Source: Candidatus Melainabacteria bacterium
Lineage (GTDB): Bacteria > Cyanobacteriota > Vampirovibrionia > Obscuribacterales > Obscuribacteraceae
DNA length: 10,071 nucleotides
NCBI GenBank assembly: GCA_014380105.1
Contig: JACMKL010000368.1
Location: 1-10,071 of the forward strand
Direction of reading: 5' to 3'
The translations under genes were made by a program, and so were the position numbers. Every line of letters starts with the position of its first letter. The stretch's first letter is position 1. Of the stretch, positions 1 to 7,214 are shown one piece after another. The notes under the pieces were generated by a model. That model was not told the origin of the DNA, ran no database searches, and was given only the letters and a program-made list of their open reading frames with translations.

Positions 1-2534
1 GAAAACGCCCACTTCCATTTGTCGGGTAATTCCCACTGCCAACTGGCACCGGAAACACGATCACCGACGACAAACATGGTGCTCTTAAACTGCGTATCAG
101 GACCATCGAATTGAGGCGAACGAAATACAAAAGTCCAATCGGTGCGAGCGGGACGTTTTTGCTCAGAAGCGCTCTGAACCACATACGGTGTCAGGTACGG
201 ATAGACAGTTTCAAATTCCCGTTTGGCTATTTCGAGAGCCTGGTCTTTGGTGAGAATTCTCCCTGGCGTTTCTTCTGCCAACGAAATATCAAAACCAATT
301 TCTCGCCCCTCAGCATCAATCTGTACTTCGTATTCATCCGGGACATTAGGTTTGTAATATCGCACTCGCCAGAAATAGCCACCACTGTGGGTGGTTTTGA
401 CAAGTTTTTCAGTCTTATCGAAGCCAATTTTTTCGAATAAATATTGATTTGAATCAGATGTTGATTGCTGCGTAAGCCTGGCTACCACTGAATAGCCACG
501 AGTTTCGATGCCGTGGCGCTCTATTGATTTCTGTGCAAGTTCTTCTGCTTTAGCACGATCGATTCTATGCACCGATTCGTCAGTGCCCAGTGATTGGGGT
601 TTCACCACAAAAGCCGTGAAGCCTAAAAGCACTGTTACGACAAACAAAAATAATCGCTGCTGCGGAGCAATCGGCGTGTATCGTATCGTCTTTTCTTCTG
701 GTGTCTCTTCGAGAATTTCCTTAACTTTCACAGTCGTCGTAATGCTGCCGTTAAGTAGCTCGGGGGGAACTTCAGCCCGGGCTGCATTTCTCGAGCGAAT
801 AAAGCCAATTAAGCCGGCAACGGCAAATGGTAACACCGCCAGGTAAGCGGTCACCTGCATTGTCGGATCTTTGGAAGAGAAAAGGGTTTTTGCACCAAGA
901 AAGGTATCAAATAAGTAGTGCGAACAGACGCAAGCAAGGATGCCGTATTTCTTCAGGATCCAGCCGTCCAGCATGCCACCAAGAGTGAGTTCTACGCCTC
1001 GTGCGTAGGCTGGTTGTTGCGGATAAGTACTGTGCGCAAAACCCCATGCAGCAGCCTGCAAAAAGTTGGACAGCCAGAAATTTCCAGTGAAGCGCATCAA
1101 CAGGCCGAGCCCGACCATTCGATAGAGTGCTTCTTCCATAAACGAAGCGCTGATGCCAACTCCGACGGCAGAAATGGCAGGCAAATAACTGCTTAGAATC
1201 TCATAATTCTCAACACCGAGTGGACACCAGAAGTGAATTTTTTGTCCGACTAAATAGTAAAAAACCACATAACCAAGCTCGATCAAAAGAAGCAAATGAC
1301 CGACCAGAATTGCCAGCAATACAGGCTTTGACTTGAGACCCTTAAATGTGAAAAGACCCTCGACAGAAATATGCTGCGGAAAAATCTTGCGATAAAGCGC
1401 TTCGGCAGCGCCGAATAAAATAAGTCCGGTCACAAATTTCGGAAGAATTGCGGCCGCCATCGCCGTGATTGTTTTTGCAATATACGAAACGTAAGTGGTA
1501 CCAGTGTCATACGAATCGACAATTTCGCTGAAATTATTCAACCCATCAATGAAAGGGAAAATGGCATAGATAGACGCAAGTAAGATGGCTGGGCGCCAGC
1601 GAATATTGCCGGAGACGATCGCCCAACAAAATACAAAACCACTTGCGTAATTAAGCAGAGTCATAAACACCTGCGCGATACCGCCCAGCGAATTATTGTA
1701 CGAACGCATTGTCTCGAATTTGCGCTTCCAAGATTCCGGAACATGCAAGTAGCGGTTGTAAGCTTTAATTTGATTACCCGCAATGCTGACAAAAGTGCGC
1801 ATTTTGGCGCCCTTGTAATCAGGTTGCTCAGCTTCGAAAGTGAAAGAGTGATCTTTACGTTTCGGTCTTTGATCCTCTTCATTCTTTATCAGGGTGTAAC
1901 CAGTGAGCGTTTCACCCACTTGCTTTTCAACGAACTCGCGCGCAAAAGTTTCTGCCGCCTTATGGTCTATTGATGGCAGGGCTTTATCATTCTCAAAACT
2001 ATGGTCGACCCCAGAAAGCTTGCCATCAGGGCTTATCCAGACAGACATTTCTTCCTGCTGCAACTCTTTCGCCATACGCAAACGCCAATACCAGACCGGT
2101 ATTTCCTTAACCATCAATTCGTTGGCTTTACGTCCACCCAATTCATACTCAAGAAAGGTCTTGGCATCATCGTCATACGAAAAGGTCAGAGACTTCAAAT
2201 TGGAGAGCTTAGCTTTAGGCTTTGGGATGCGCTTGACCTCAGTGCCGTTGCCCCCAGCAATCAAGTCTTCCGATGTACTTTTCTCATCTTCGACAGCTCC
2301 TGCAATCGCAGCTTCATTAGGGTCGTAGCCGAGTTTGACAGCCCATTCTTCGCCAACCGCCATCACTTTATCTTTAGGCATTGACAGATTTAGTGACGCG
2401 TCGGCGAACACTTCATCATTCTTGGTCGCATAGATAAAGAGGCCGACAATGGCGAAAAGAAGCAACCACCAGATGTGGCGATAGGACTCGGTCTGCTTTT
2501 CCACCGGTGTAGAAATAGAGGCGCTATCTGCCAT
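1..2534 (-). CDS. Giant CPBP-family intramembrane glutamic protease with soluble PepSY-like domains (3' end outside window)
   Basis: This frame is open without a stop from the ATG at 2534 to the left edge, giving 844 visible residues; the C-terminus is missing. An N-terminal hydrophobic helix (about residues 20-36) is followed by a soluble domain (about 40-280). A multi-helix membrane domain (about 285-600) carries the CPBP/Rce1-type motifs: EEALYR with Glu467, Glu468 and Arg472, WGFAHS with His501, and HYLFD with His539 and Asp543. A further helix (about 628-644) leads into a second soluble domain resembling the first; both contain short 'xxDxAxxxA' repeats and end in a P-x-x-W-K motif (Trp269, Trp840). 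CPBP proteins are membrane proteases or protease-like proteins; the substrate here is unknown. The usual family length is about 200-300 residues, so this is exceptionally large. The start is the only Met before residue 52, but I see no strong Shine-Dalgarno. It is divergent from the paaK-like operon and paralogous to the protein starting at 7215. Confidence 0.88.
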   Translation of the reverse strand, partial: MADSASISTPVEKQTESYRHIWWLLLFAIVGLFIYATKNDEVFADASLNLSMPKDKVMAVGEEWAVKLGYDPNEAAIAGAVEDEKSTSEDLIAGGNGTEVKRIPKPKAKLSNLKSLTFSYDDDAKTFLEYELGGRKANELMVKEIPVWYWRLRMAKELQQEEMSVWISPDGKLSGVDHSFENDKALPSIDHKAAETFAREFVEKQVGETLTGYTLIKNEEDQRPKRKDHSFTFEAEQPDYKGAKMRTFVSIAGNQIKAYNRYLHVPESWKRKFETMRSYNNSLGGIAQVFMTLLNYASGFVFCWAIVSGNIRWRPAILLASIYAIFPFIDGLNNFSEIVDSYDTGTTYVSYIAKTITAMAAAILPKFVTGLILFGAAEALYRKIFPQHISVEGLFTFKGLKSKPVLLAILVGHLLLLIELGYVVFYYLVGQKIHFWCPLGVENYEILSSYLPAISAVGVGISASFMEEALYRMVGLGLLMRFTGNFWLSNFLQAAAWGFAHSTYPQQPAYARGVELTLGGMLDGWILKKYGILACVCSHYLFDTFLGAKTLFSSKDPTMQVTAYLAVLPFAVAGLIGFIRSRNAARAEVPPELLNGSITTTVKVKEILEETPEEKTIRYTPIAPQQRLFLFVVTVLLGFTAFVVKPQSLGTDESVHRIDRAKAEELAQKSIERHGIETRGYSVVARLTQQSTSDSNQYLFEKIGFDKTEKLVKTTHSGGYFWRVRYYKPNVPDEYEVQIDAEGREIGFDISLAEETPGRILTKDQALEIAKREFETVYPYLTPYVVQSASEQKRPARTDWTFVFRSPQFDGPDTQFKSTMFVVGDRVSGASWQWELPDKWKWAF

Positions 2535-2613
2535 TGAGTGCGTTTAGCTCGAAAATTCTGAGTGCTGCTTTAGCTAATTGTACGCACTCGACAAGGTGCA
2601 TCTCTCCTGTATA

Positions 2614-2637
2614 GAACCTATTGAGATGATTAGGTTC
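2614..2637. promoter_or_regulatory. Perfect 7-bp inverted repeat, candidate operator
   Basis: GAACCTA at 2614-2620 and its exact reverse complement TAGGTTC at 2631-2637 are separated by a 10-nt spacer. The centre-to-centre distance of the half-sites is 17 bp, which is plausible for a dimeric repressor binding one face of the helix. It sits 80-100 bp upstream of the minus-strand protease start and well upstream of the paaK-like gene. It does not match the PaaX, PaaR or FadR consensus as I remember them. It could also be a weak RNA hairpin in either leader. Confidence 0.4.
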
Positions 2638-2658
2638 CCTGTCCTGAAAAAACTTTAC

Positions 2659-2691
2659 TGACTCCCGTAGTCAAGACACCCATCAGTCAAG
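2659..2691. repeat. Short stem plus AGTCAAG direct repeats
   Basis: TGACT at 2659-2663 and AGTCA at 2669-2673 form a 5-bp inverted repeat around CCCGT. The heptamer AGTCAAG occurs at 2669-2675 and again at 2685-2691, 16 nt apart start to start. The element is short enough to be chance; it is listed because it lies in the shared control region. Confidence 0.2.
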
Positions 2692-2776
2692 TGGACAATG
2701 CAAATCACCCAGCTCGCGCTAGTCCGCGAAAACCTAAATTGGAAGACAGCCTAAAGTCCACGCGAAATAACTTTAT

Positions 2777-2782
2777 AAGGAG
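2777..2782 (+). promoter_or_regulatory. Shine-Dalgarno-like AAGGAG before the alternative ATG at 2785
   Basis: AAGGAG is a consensus match but lies only 2 nt from the ATG at 2785, closer than usual. It competes with GGAG at 2844-2847, placed 6 nt before the ATG at 2854. The residues between the two starts (23) show no similarity to the ligase family, so I favour 2854; use of both starts cannot be excluded. Confidence 0.4.
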
Positions 2783-2853
2783 TTATGATCTGCCGTCGTG
2801 CGCAGTTCTCTCGCTATGTCGGCATTGACCGCCATTGCGGACTGGAGCGTTTC

Positions 2854-4227
2854 ATGTCAGAGCCTTTTATTTGGAATCCTCAATTCGAAAAAATCTCCCG
2901 CTCAGATCTTGAGAGCTTGCAGCTCGGGCGCCTGCAAACTTTAGTGGCGCGACTTTATGAGAAAGTGCCTTTCTATAAGCAATTGATGAATACCCATGGC
3001 GTCAGTCCGAAAAGCTTAAAGACGCTCGCTGATTTAAAGAATTTTCCTTTCACCCGGAAATACGACCTGCGCGAAAACTATCCATTCGGCTTATTTTCTG
3101 AGCCGTTGGCGAATGTCACTCGCCTGCACGCATCATCAGGCACCAAAGGTAAACCGACTGTGGTCGGCTACACCAAAAACGACATCGACATGTGGTCGGA
3201 AGTTTGTGCGCGCTCACTGGCAACAGCCGGAGCGCGACCAGGAGACATTCTTCACAACAGTTACGGTTATGGTCTCTTCACCGGCGGACTGGGTATGCAT
3301 TATGGTGCTGAAAAATTCGGCGTTACAGTTGTCCCCGCATCTGGTGGCAGAACACAACAACAAATTTTGTTACTGCAAGATTTTGGAGCACGAATTTTGT
3401 GCTCGACACCATCTTATGCATTGAACATTGCTTATACCATGGAAGAACTAGGCATCAAGCGCGATTCAATAAAACTCGAATTGGGCATTTTTGGCGCAGA
3501 ACCATGGACCGAAGAATTACGTGCGCAAATTGAAGACAAGCTGAAAATTCAAGCCCTCGACATTTATGGACTGAGCGAAATCGTCGGACCGGGCGTGTCT
3601 ATGGAATGTGCGTTAGGACGAAACGGCTTACACGTGTGGGAAGACAATTTCCTTCCAGAAATCATCGATCCTAATACTGGCGATGTTTTGCCGATTGGCG
3701 AAGAAGGCGAACTTGTTTTCACAACTTTGACCAAAGAAGCAATTCCTGTGCTACGTTATCGCACCGGCGACATTTCACGTTTGTCGATGGAAACTTGCGC
3801 GTGCGGACGAACAACCGTAAGGATGGCGAGAGTGAGGGCGCGTCTTGACGACATGCTGATTATTCGTGGAGTAAATGTTTATCCTTCGGAAATCGAGAAA
3901 GTACTTCTAAACTTGGAAGAATTGTCACCACATTATCAACTGGTGATAGACCGCAAGAAGGCCCTCGACACTCTCGATATCCAGGTCGAAGTAACAGAAG
4001 AAATCGTGAAAGCCTGGGGACATTTTGAACATGACAGAGTCGAATTCTCCGGTCTAACGCAACGCATTCAAATGCTGATGAAAGACAATCTCGGTATCAC
4101 AGCCGACGTTCGTCTAATGAAGCCAAAAGATATTGCACGCAGCGAAGGGAAAGCAGTGCGCGTCATCGATCGTCGCAAAGCCGAAACTAAGCCCACCGAA
4201 ACAAAACAAATGGCATCAAAAGCTTAA
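2854..4227 (+). CDS. paaK: Phenylacetate-CoA ligase (AMP-forming)
   Basis: The enzyme converts phenylacetate (or a related aromatic acid), ATP and CoA to the aryl-CoA, AMP and pyrophosphate in the cytoplasm. The 457-residue product shows the adenylate-forming family motifs: the phosphate loop SSGTKGKP (residues 94-101), YGLSE (238-242), YRTGD (302-306), the CxCGRT segment typical of PaaK (Cys315, Cys317), the hinge region around 338-348, and the C-terminal GKAVRV lysine (Lys433). The start at 2854 is chosen because GGAG at 2844-2847 is well spaced and the protein then begins like PaaK proteins (IWNP near the start). An in-frame ATG at 2785 would add 23 residues unlike the family; it has AAGGAG only 2 nt upstream. 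About 20 residues follow the usual family end, rich in Lys and Thr. It is the first gene of the cluster. Phenylacetate is the likeliest substrate, but other aryl acids are possible. Confidence 0.93.
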   Translation: MSEPFIWNPQFEKISRSDLESLQLGRLQTLVARLYEKVPFYKQLMNTHGVSPKSLKTLADLKNFPFTRKYDLRENYPFGLFSEPLANVTRLHASSGTKGKPTVVGYTKNDIDMWSEVCARSLATAGARPGDILHNSYGYGLFTGGLGMHYGAEKFGVTVVPASGGRTQQQILLLQDFGARILCSTPSYALNIAYTMEELGIKRDSIKLELGIFGAEPWTEELRAQIEDKLKIQALDIYGLSEIVGPGVSMECALGRNGLHVWEDNFLPEIIDPNTGDVLPIGEEGELVFTTLTKEAIPVLRYRTGDISRLSMETCACGRTTVRMARVRARLDDMLIIRGVNVYPSEIEKVLLNLEELSPHYQLVIDRKKALDTLDIQVEVTEEIVKAWGHFEHDRVEFSGLTQRIQMLMKDNLGITADVRLMKPKDIARSEGKAVRVIDRRKAETKPTETKQMASKA

Positions 4228-4254
4228 AGTACACACAAACTGAGGGAAAGAATA

Positions 4255-4572
4255 ATGGTCAAGCTAATCGCGATGTACAAAAAACCAGAAAATGCAGCTG
4301 AGTTTGACGAACACTACTTTCAAACCCACATTCCACTCTGCAATCAAATCCCTGGTTTGAAAAAAACCGAAATCGCCAAAATTCTCGGCACACCACAAGG
4401 TGAGTCAGAGTATTACATGATTGCCGAATTGTATTTCGACAACATGGAAGCACTCAAAGCAGGCATGTCCTCACCAGAAGGCAAAGCTTCAGCTAAAAAC
4501 CTTATGAGCTTCGCAAAAGACATTGTTTCGATGATGTTTGCCGAAGACGAAAAATCGCCAGTGATCGTCTAA
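4255..4572 (+). CDS. EthD-family small protein
   Basis: The 105-residue protein has the layout of the EthD family (dimeric alpha+beta ferredoxin-like fold): a first strand with VKLIAMYKKPE, then an F-x-x-H-Y-x-x-x-H-I-P-L segment (His20, Tyr21, His25), a GLKK turn, a YYMIAELYF strand, and a C-terminal helix region with SPEGKASAKN. EthD was named from ether-degradation clusters and related proteins accompany aromatic or CoA-ester catabolic genes; a defined reaction is rarely known, so a specific activity is not assigned. It begins 27 nt after the ligase stop with GAGGG at 4242-4246 and is followed after 28 nt by the next gene, so co-transcription is likely. It could be a small isomerase/dehydratase-like enzyme or an accessory protein. 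Confidence 0.85.
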   Translation: MVKLIAMYKKPENAAEFDEHYFQTHIPLCNQIPGLKKTEIAKILGTPQGESEYYMIAELYFDNMEALKAGMSSPEGKASAKNLMSFAKDIVSMMFAEDEKSPVIV

Positions 4573-4600
4573 GTCCGACACTAGGCAACAAGGAGAACAT

Positions 4601-5575
4601 ATGCCGCATACATCCACACCAGAAGCTCTTTGGACCGGCGCTCCGCCGGAGTCTTATGGCTTCAAAAGAATCATCTATACAAAGAAGGGCTTCATTGCAA
4701 CGGTCACAATTAACAGACCAGACGTGCTGAACTGCTTCGATTCGACGACATTGATGGAATTGGGGACAGCCTTTGTGGATGCCTCAAATGACGACAATAT
4801 CGCCGTAGTTGTGATAACAGGCGCAGGCAATCGCGCGTTTTGCACGGGAGCCGACCTTAAGGAACAAGAAGACTACATTCTTCACAAGCCCAACAACTAC
4901 TACAAGTGGATGTATCAATTCATCGAGATGCACGATCGCCTCCGTAACATCGGCAAAGTGACCATCGCCAAATTGAACGGTATGGTTGTTGGTGGTGGCA
5001 ACGAACTGAATATGGCATGCGATCTGGCAATTGCTGCCGATCACGTCACCATTCGTCAAGTTGGCGCCGGACGTGGTAGTGTCGCCGCTGGTGGCGCTAC
5101 ACAATGGTTGCCGCTCATTATCGGCGATCGTCGCGCTCGTGAAATGTTGCTACTTAATGAACCAATTGATTCTTACACAGCTCTAGAATGGGGTCTGGTA
5201 AATCAAGTCGTGCCTGCTTCAATGCTCGACAGTGCTGTTGAAGAGATGGCTCAGAAGCTCTACAACAAACTTCCGGAATGCACGCGCTACACTAAGCAAC
5301 AGCTAAATTTCTGGCGTGACTTCTCCTGGTCGATGACAATTGGGCATGCCAGAGACTGGCTAACTGTTCACGCCGGAGCCAGTGAGACAGCAGAAGGTCT
5401 GAGAGCTTTCCGCCGCAAGCAAGATATTCCATATCCCGAAATCAGAAGTCGCGTGGCTGAAAAAGAAAGCAATTTCAGCGGTCATGTCGACGTTGTGGAA
5501 TGCAAAAATTGCCATCAACCTATGCCACAGACATTCCTATTTTGTGGCGCTTGTGGCACCAAGCAAAAGGATTAA
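4601..5575 (+). CDS. Crotonase-superfamily hydratase, 6-oxocyclohex-1-ene-1-carbonyl-CoA hydratase-like, with C-terminal zinc ribbon
   Basis: A 324-residue crotonase fold protein acting on a CoA thioester. It has a roughly 25-residue N-terminal extension, the oxyanion-hole segment FCTGAD (80-85), and GGGNEL with Glu135. The position 20 residues later, which holds the second catalytic Glu of classical enoyl-CoA hydratase, is Gly155 in a GAGRGS segment. That segment, the following GGATQWLPL, the KEQEDY stretch after the oxyanion loop and the AEGLRAF near the C-terminus resemble the BamA/Oah ring-opening hydratases of anaerobic benzoyl-CoA degradation (recalled alignment, not computed), although this protein is shorter than their roughly 370-380 residues. 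The tail carries CxxC-10-CxxC (Cys301, 304, 315, 318), a zinc-ribbon pattern not expected in a crotonase. AAGGAG at 4590-4595 supports the start. Substrate is unknown; a plain enoyl-CoA hydratase role remains possible. Confidence 0.85.
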   Translation: MPHTSTPEALWTGAPPESYGFKRIIYTKKGFIATVTINRPDVLNCFDSTTLMELGTAFVDASNDDNIAVVVITGAGNRAFCTGADLKEQEDYILHKPNNYYKWMYQFIEMHDRLRNIGKVTIAKLNGMVVGGGNELNMACDLAIAADHVTIRQVGAGRGSVAAGGATQWLPLIIGDRRAREMLLLNEPIDSYTALEWGLVNQVVPASMLDSAVEEMAQKLYNKLPECTRYTKQQLNFWRDFSWSMTIGHARDWLTVHAGASETAEGLRAFRRKQDIPYPEIRSRVAEKESNFSGHVDVVECKNCHQPMPQTFLFCGACGTKQKD

Positions 5576-5614
5576 ACCAAATCCGTATTCATACTCTGAC
5601 TAAAGGAGCAAGAG

Positions 5615-6397
5615 ATGATGACCCTTACTTATCGGAACATTCTCACTTCAGTAGAAGACCAGATTGGCATCGTAACTCTCAATCGTCCAGCAGTACTTAA
5701 CGCTCTCAGTCACGAATTGATGGGCGAGCTAGTTGCAGCGCTTGAAGAATTCGATCGTGACGACAATGTTCGCGTCATAATTTTGACTGGCAGCGAGCGC
5801 GCTTTTGCAGCAGGTGCAGACATCAAAGAAATGTCTGACGAATCAACAATTTCTATGTTGAACAAAAATCAGTTCGCCACCTGGGATCGTGTTCGCATGG
5901 TCAAAAAGCCAATCATTGCCGCGGTTAGCGGATTCGCCCTCGGCGGCGGATGTGAGCTCGTCATGACGTGCGACATAATTATCGCTTCCGAAACAGCGCA
6001 ATTTGGTCAACCAGAAATTAATATCGGCGTCATTCCTGGCGCTGGTGGCACTCAACGCCTCACCCGCGTTGTAGGCAAACACAAAGCGATGGAAATCATC
6101 TTGACCGGTCGCTCGATAACAGCACACGAAGCGCATGCTCTTGGCTTAGTCAACAAAGTTGTACCAGTTGAATTATTCTTGGACGAAGCCAAAACGATGG
6201 CTAAAGAAATCGCGAAAAAATCACCAGTCGCTGTAAAACTCGCAAAAGAAGCAATCCTCAAATCATTTGATGGTTCGCTTTGCGATGGACTGGAAGTCGA
6301 ACGCAAGAATTTCTACATGCTCTTCTCATCAGAAGACCAAAAAGAAGGCATGCGTGCTTTCCTCGAAAAACGCCAAGCCACATTCACAGGTCGTTAA
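5615..6397 (+). CDS. Enoyl-CoA hydratase (PaaF/crotonase type)
   Basis: This 260-residue protein is a canonical enoyl-CoA hydratase that adds water to a trans-2-enoyl-CoA. It contains the oxyanion-hole loop FAAGAD (64-69), GGGCEL with catalytic Glu114, and GQPE with catalytic Glu134, the same 20-residue spacing as Glu144/Glu164 of rat hydratase. PGAGGTQRL and a C-terminal KEGMRAFLEKR-type segment ending TGR follow. Among named enzymes it resembles PaaF, the 2,3-dehydroadipyl-CoA hydratase of phenylacetate degradation, but short-chain fatty-acid hydratases look alike, so no symbol is assigned. AAGGAG at 5603-5608 places the start at 5615; the adjacent ATG at 5618 is an alternative. It lies 39 nt after the zinc-ribbon hydratase and 12 nt before the next gene. 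Confidence 0.92.
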   Translation: MMTLTYRNILTSVEDQIGIVTLNRPAVLNALSHELMGELVAALEEFDRDDNVRVIILTGSERAFAAGADIKEMSDESTISMLNKNQFATWDRVRMVKKPIIAAVSGFALGGGCELVMTCDIIIASETAQFGQPEINIGVIPGAGGTQRLTRVVGKHKAMEIILTGRSITAHEAHALGLVNKVVPVELFLDEAKTMAKEIAKKSPVAVKLAKEAILKSFDGSLCDGLEVERKNFYMLFSSEDQKEGMRAFLEKRQATFTGR

Positions 6398-6409
6398 GGA
6401 GAAAATATC

Positions 6410-7207
6410 ATGACAGAAGAAACGATCCTTTTAACTGAAATCAAAAACGGCGTTGGCTTTATTACGCTCAATCGCCCTGACAAACTAAACTCATTCACCG
6501 ACGAACTGACATTTCGCCTTCAAGATGCCTTGAAAGAAATGGAAAAATCAAAAGAAGTGAAAGCCCTCGTGATTACTGGAGCCGGTCGCGGATTTTGCGC
6601 TGGGCAAGACTTGCAAAGTCGCAGTATCAGCCACGAAGAAGGCGTTCGTCCTTCACTCGGAGATTCCATTCGGCGCCGCTACAATCCAATCGTCACAAAA
6701 ATCAGACGCATGGAAAAGCCAGTTATTGCAGCCGTCAATGGTGTCGCAGCCGGTGCCGGATCATCTCTTGCTCTCGCTTGCGATTACAGAATTGTTGCAG
6801 AAGGTGTTAGCTTCATTCAGTCTTTTACAAAAGTCGGCTTGATTCCAGATTCTGGCGCAACGTTCTTATTAACCCGCATGATTGGCGCCACTCGCGCATT
6901 TGACTTGATGCTTTCAGCTGAAAAGTTAGACTGCAAAGAAGCACTAGCACTAGGATTGATCAATAAAATTGTCGCTCCTGATGCGCTTATGACAGAAGCA
7001 ACAGAATTGGCTGTAAAATTAGCTAAAGGTCCGACCAAAGCTTTTGGACTAACCAAGCGTGCAGTCAACAAAGCAATATTCAACGACCTTGAAGAATTGC
7101 TTGAATACGAAGCATCCCTGCAAGAAATTGCCGGTCGCTCAGATGATTTCCAGGAAGGCGTCAAAGCATTTGTAGAAAAACGCACACCCGCATACACCGG
7201 TAAATAA
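6410..7207 (+). CDS. paaG: 2-(1,2-epoxy-1,2-dihydrophenyl)acetyl-CoA isomerase (PaaG-like)
   Basis: PaaG isomerises the ring-1,2-epoxide of phenylacetyl-CoA to the oxepin form in aerobic phenylacetate catabolism, and related members shift double bonds in enoyl-CoAs. The 265-residue product follows E. coli PaaG closely by eye: RGFCAGQDL (60-68), a YNP segment, NGVAAGAG (110-117), GLIPDSG with Asp147 at the position of the PaaG catalytic Asp, and a C-terminal GRSDDFQEGVKAF...TGK ending. The two classical hydratase glutamates are absent: the first is Ser119 in GAGSSL. GGAG in the 12-nt gap from the previous gene serves as Shine-Dalgarno. A PaaG-like delta3,delta2-enoyl-CoA isomerase is the main alternative, particularly because no PaaABCDE epoxidase is seen nearby. 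Confidence 0.88.
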   Translation: MTEETILLTEIKNGVGFITLNRPDKLNSFTDELTFRLQDALKEMEKSKEVKALVITGAGRGFCAGQDLQSRSISHEEGVRPSLGDSIRRRYNPIVTKIRRMEKPVIAAVNGVAAGAGSSLALACDYRIVAEGVSFIQSFTKVGLIPDSGATFLLTRMIGATRAFDLMLSAEKLDCKEALALGLINKIVAPDALMTEATELAVKLAKGPTKAFGLTKRAVNKAIFNDLEELLEYEASLQEIAGRSDDFQEGVKAFVEKRTPAYTGK

Positions 7208-7214
7208 CAACCAA

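Larger units (their letters stand above)
2535..2853. promoter_or_regulatory. Divergent intergenic region between the left protease gene and the paaK-like operon
   Basis: About 320 bases separate the divergent starts at 2534 (minus) and 2854 (plus). The region must hold the promoters for both directions, but I could not find a convincing -35/-10 pair on either strand. What is visible is one perfect inverted repeat (2614-2637), a small 5-bp stem (2659-2673), two AGTCAAG repeats, and an AAGGAG motif next to an alternative upstream ATG at 2785. No tRNA, small RNA or additional gene is recognisable. Confidence 0.5.

Noticed and set aside
111..2384. Several open frames on the plus strand and in other minus frames (for example 111-440, 508-846, 918-1196, 1903-2328, 2001-2384).
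   Set aside because: They lie across a continuous minus-strand protein with clear CPBP motifs and helices; none has a recognisable domain or supporting Shine-Dalgarno.
2535..2784. Sigma-70-like promoter hexamers such as TTGAGA at 2621, TGGACA at 2692 and, on the minus strand, TACAAT near 2580.
   Set aside because: None has an acceptable partner hexamer at 16-18 bp spacing, so I do not call a promoter.
3113..3424. Overlapping open frame inside the ligase gene.
   Set aside because: It lies within the phosphate-loop region of the ligase in another frame, and its translation has no family features.
4784..5104. Minus-strand open frame opposite the zinc-ribbon crotonase, and similar ones at 5843-6306 and 6817-7197.
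   Set aside because: These are mirror frames of strongly conserved crotonase coding sequence; no independent evidence.
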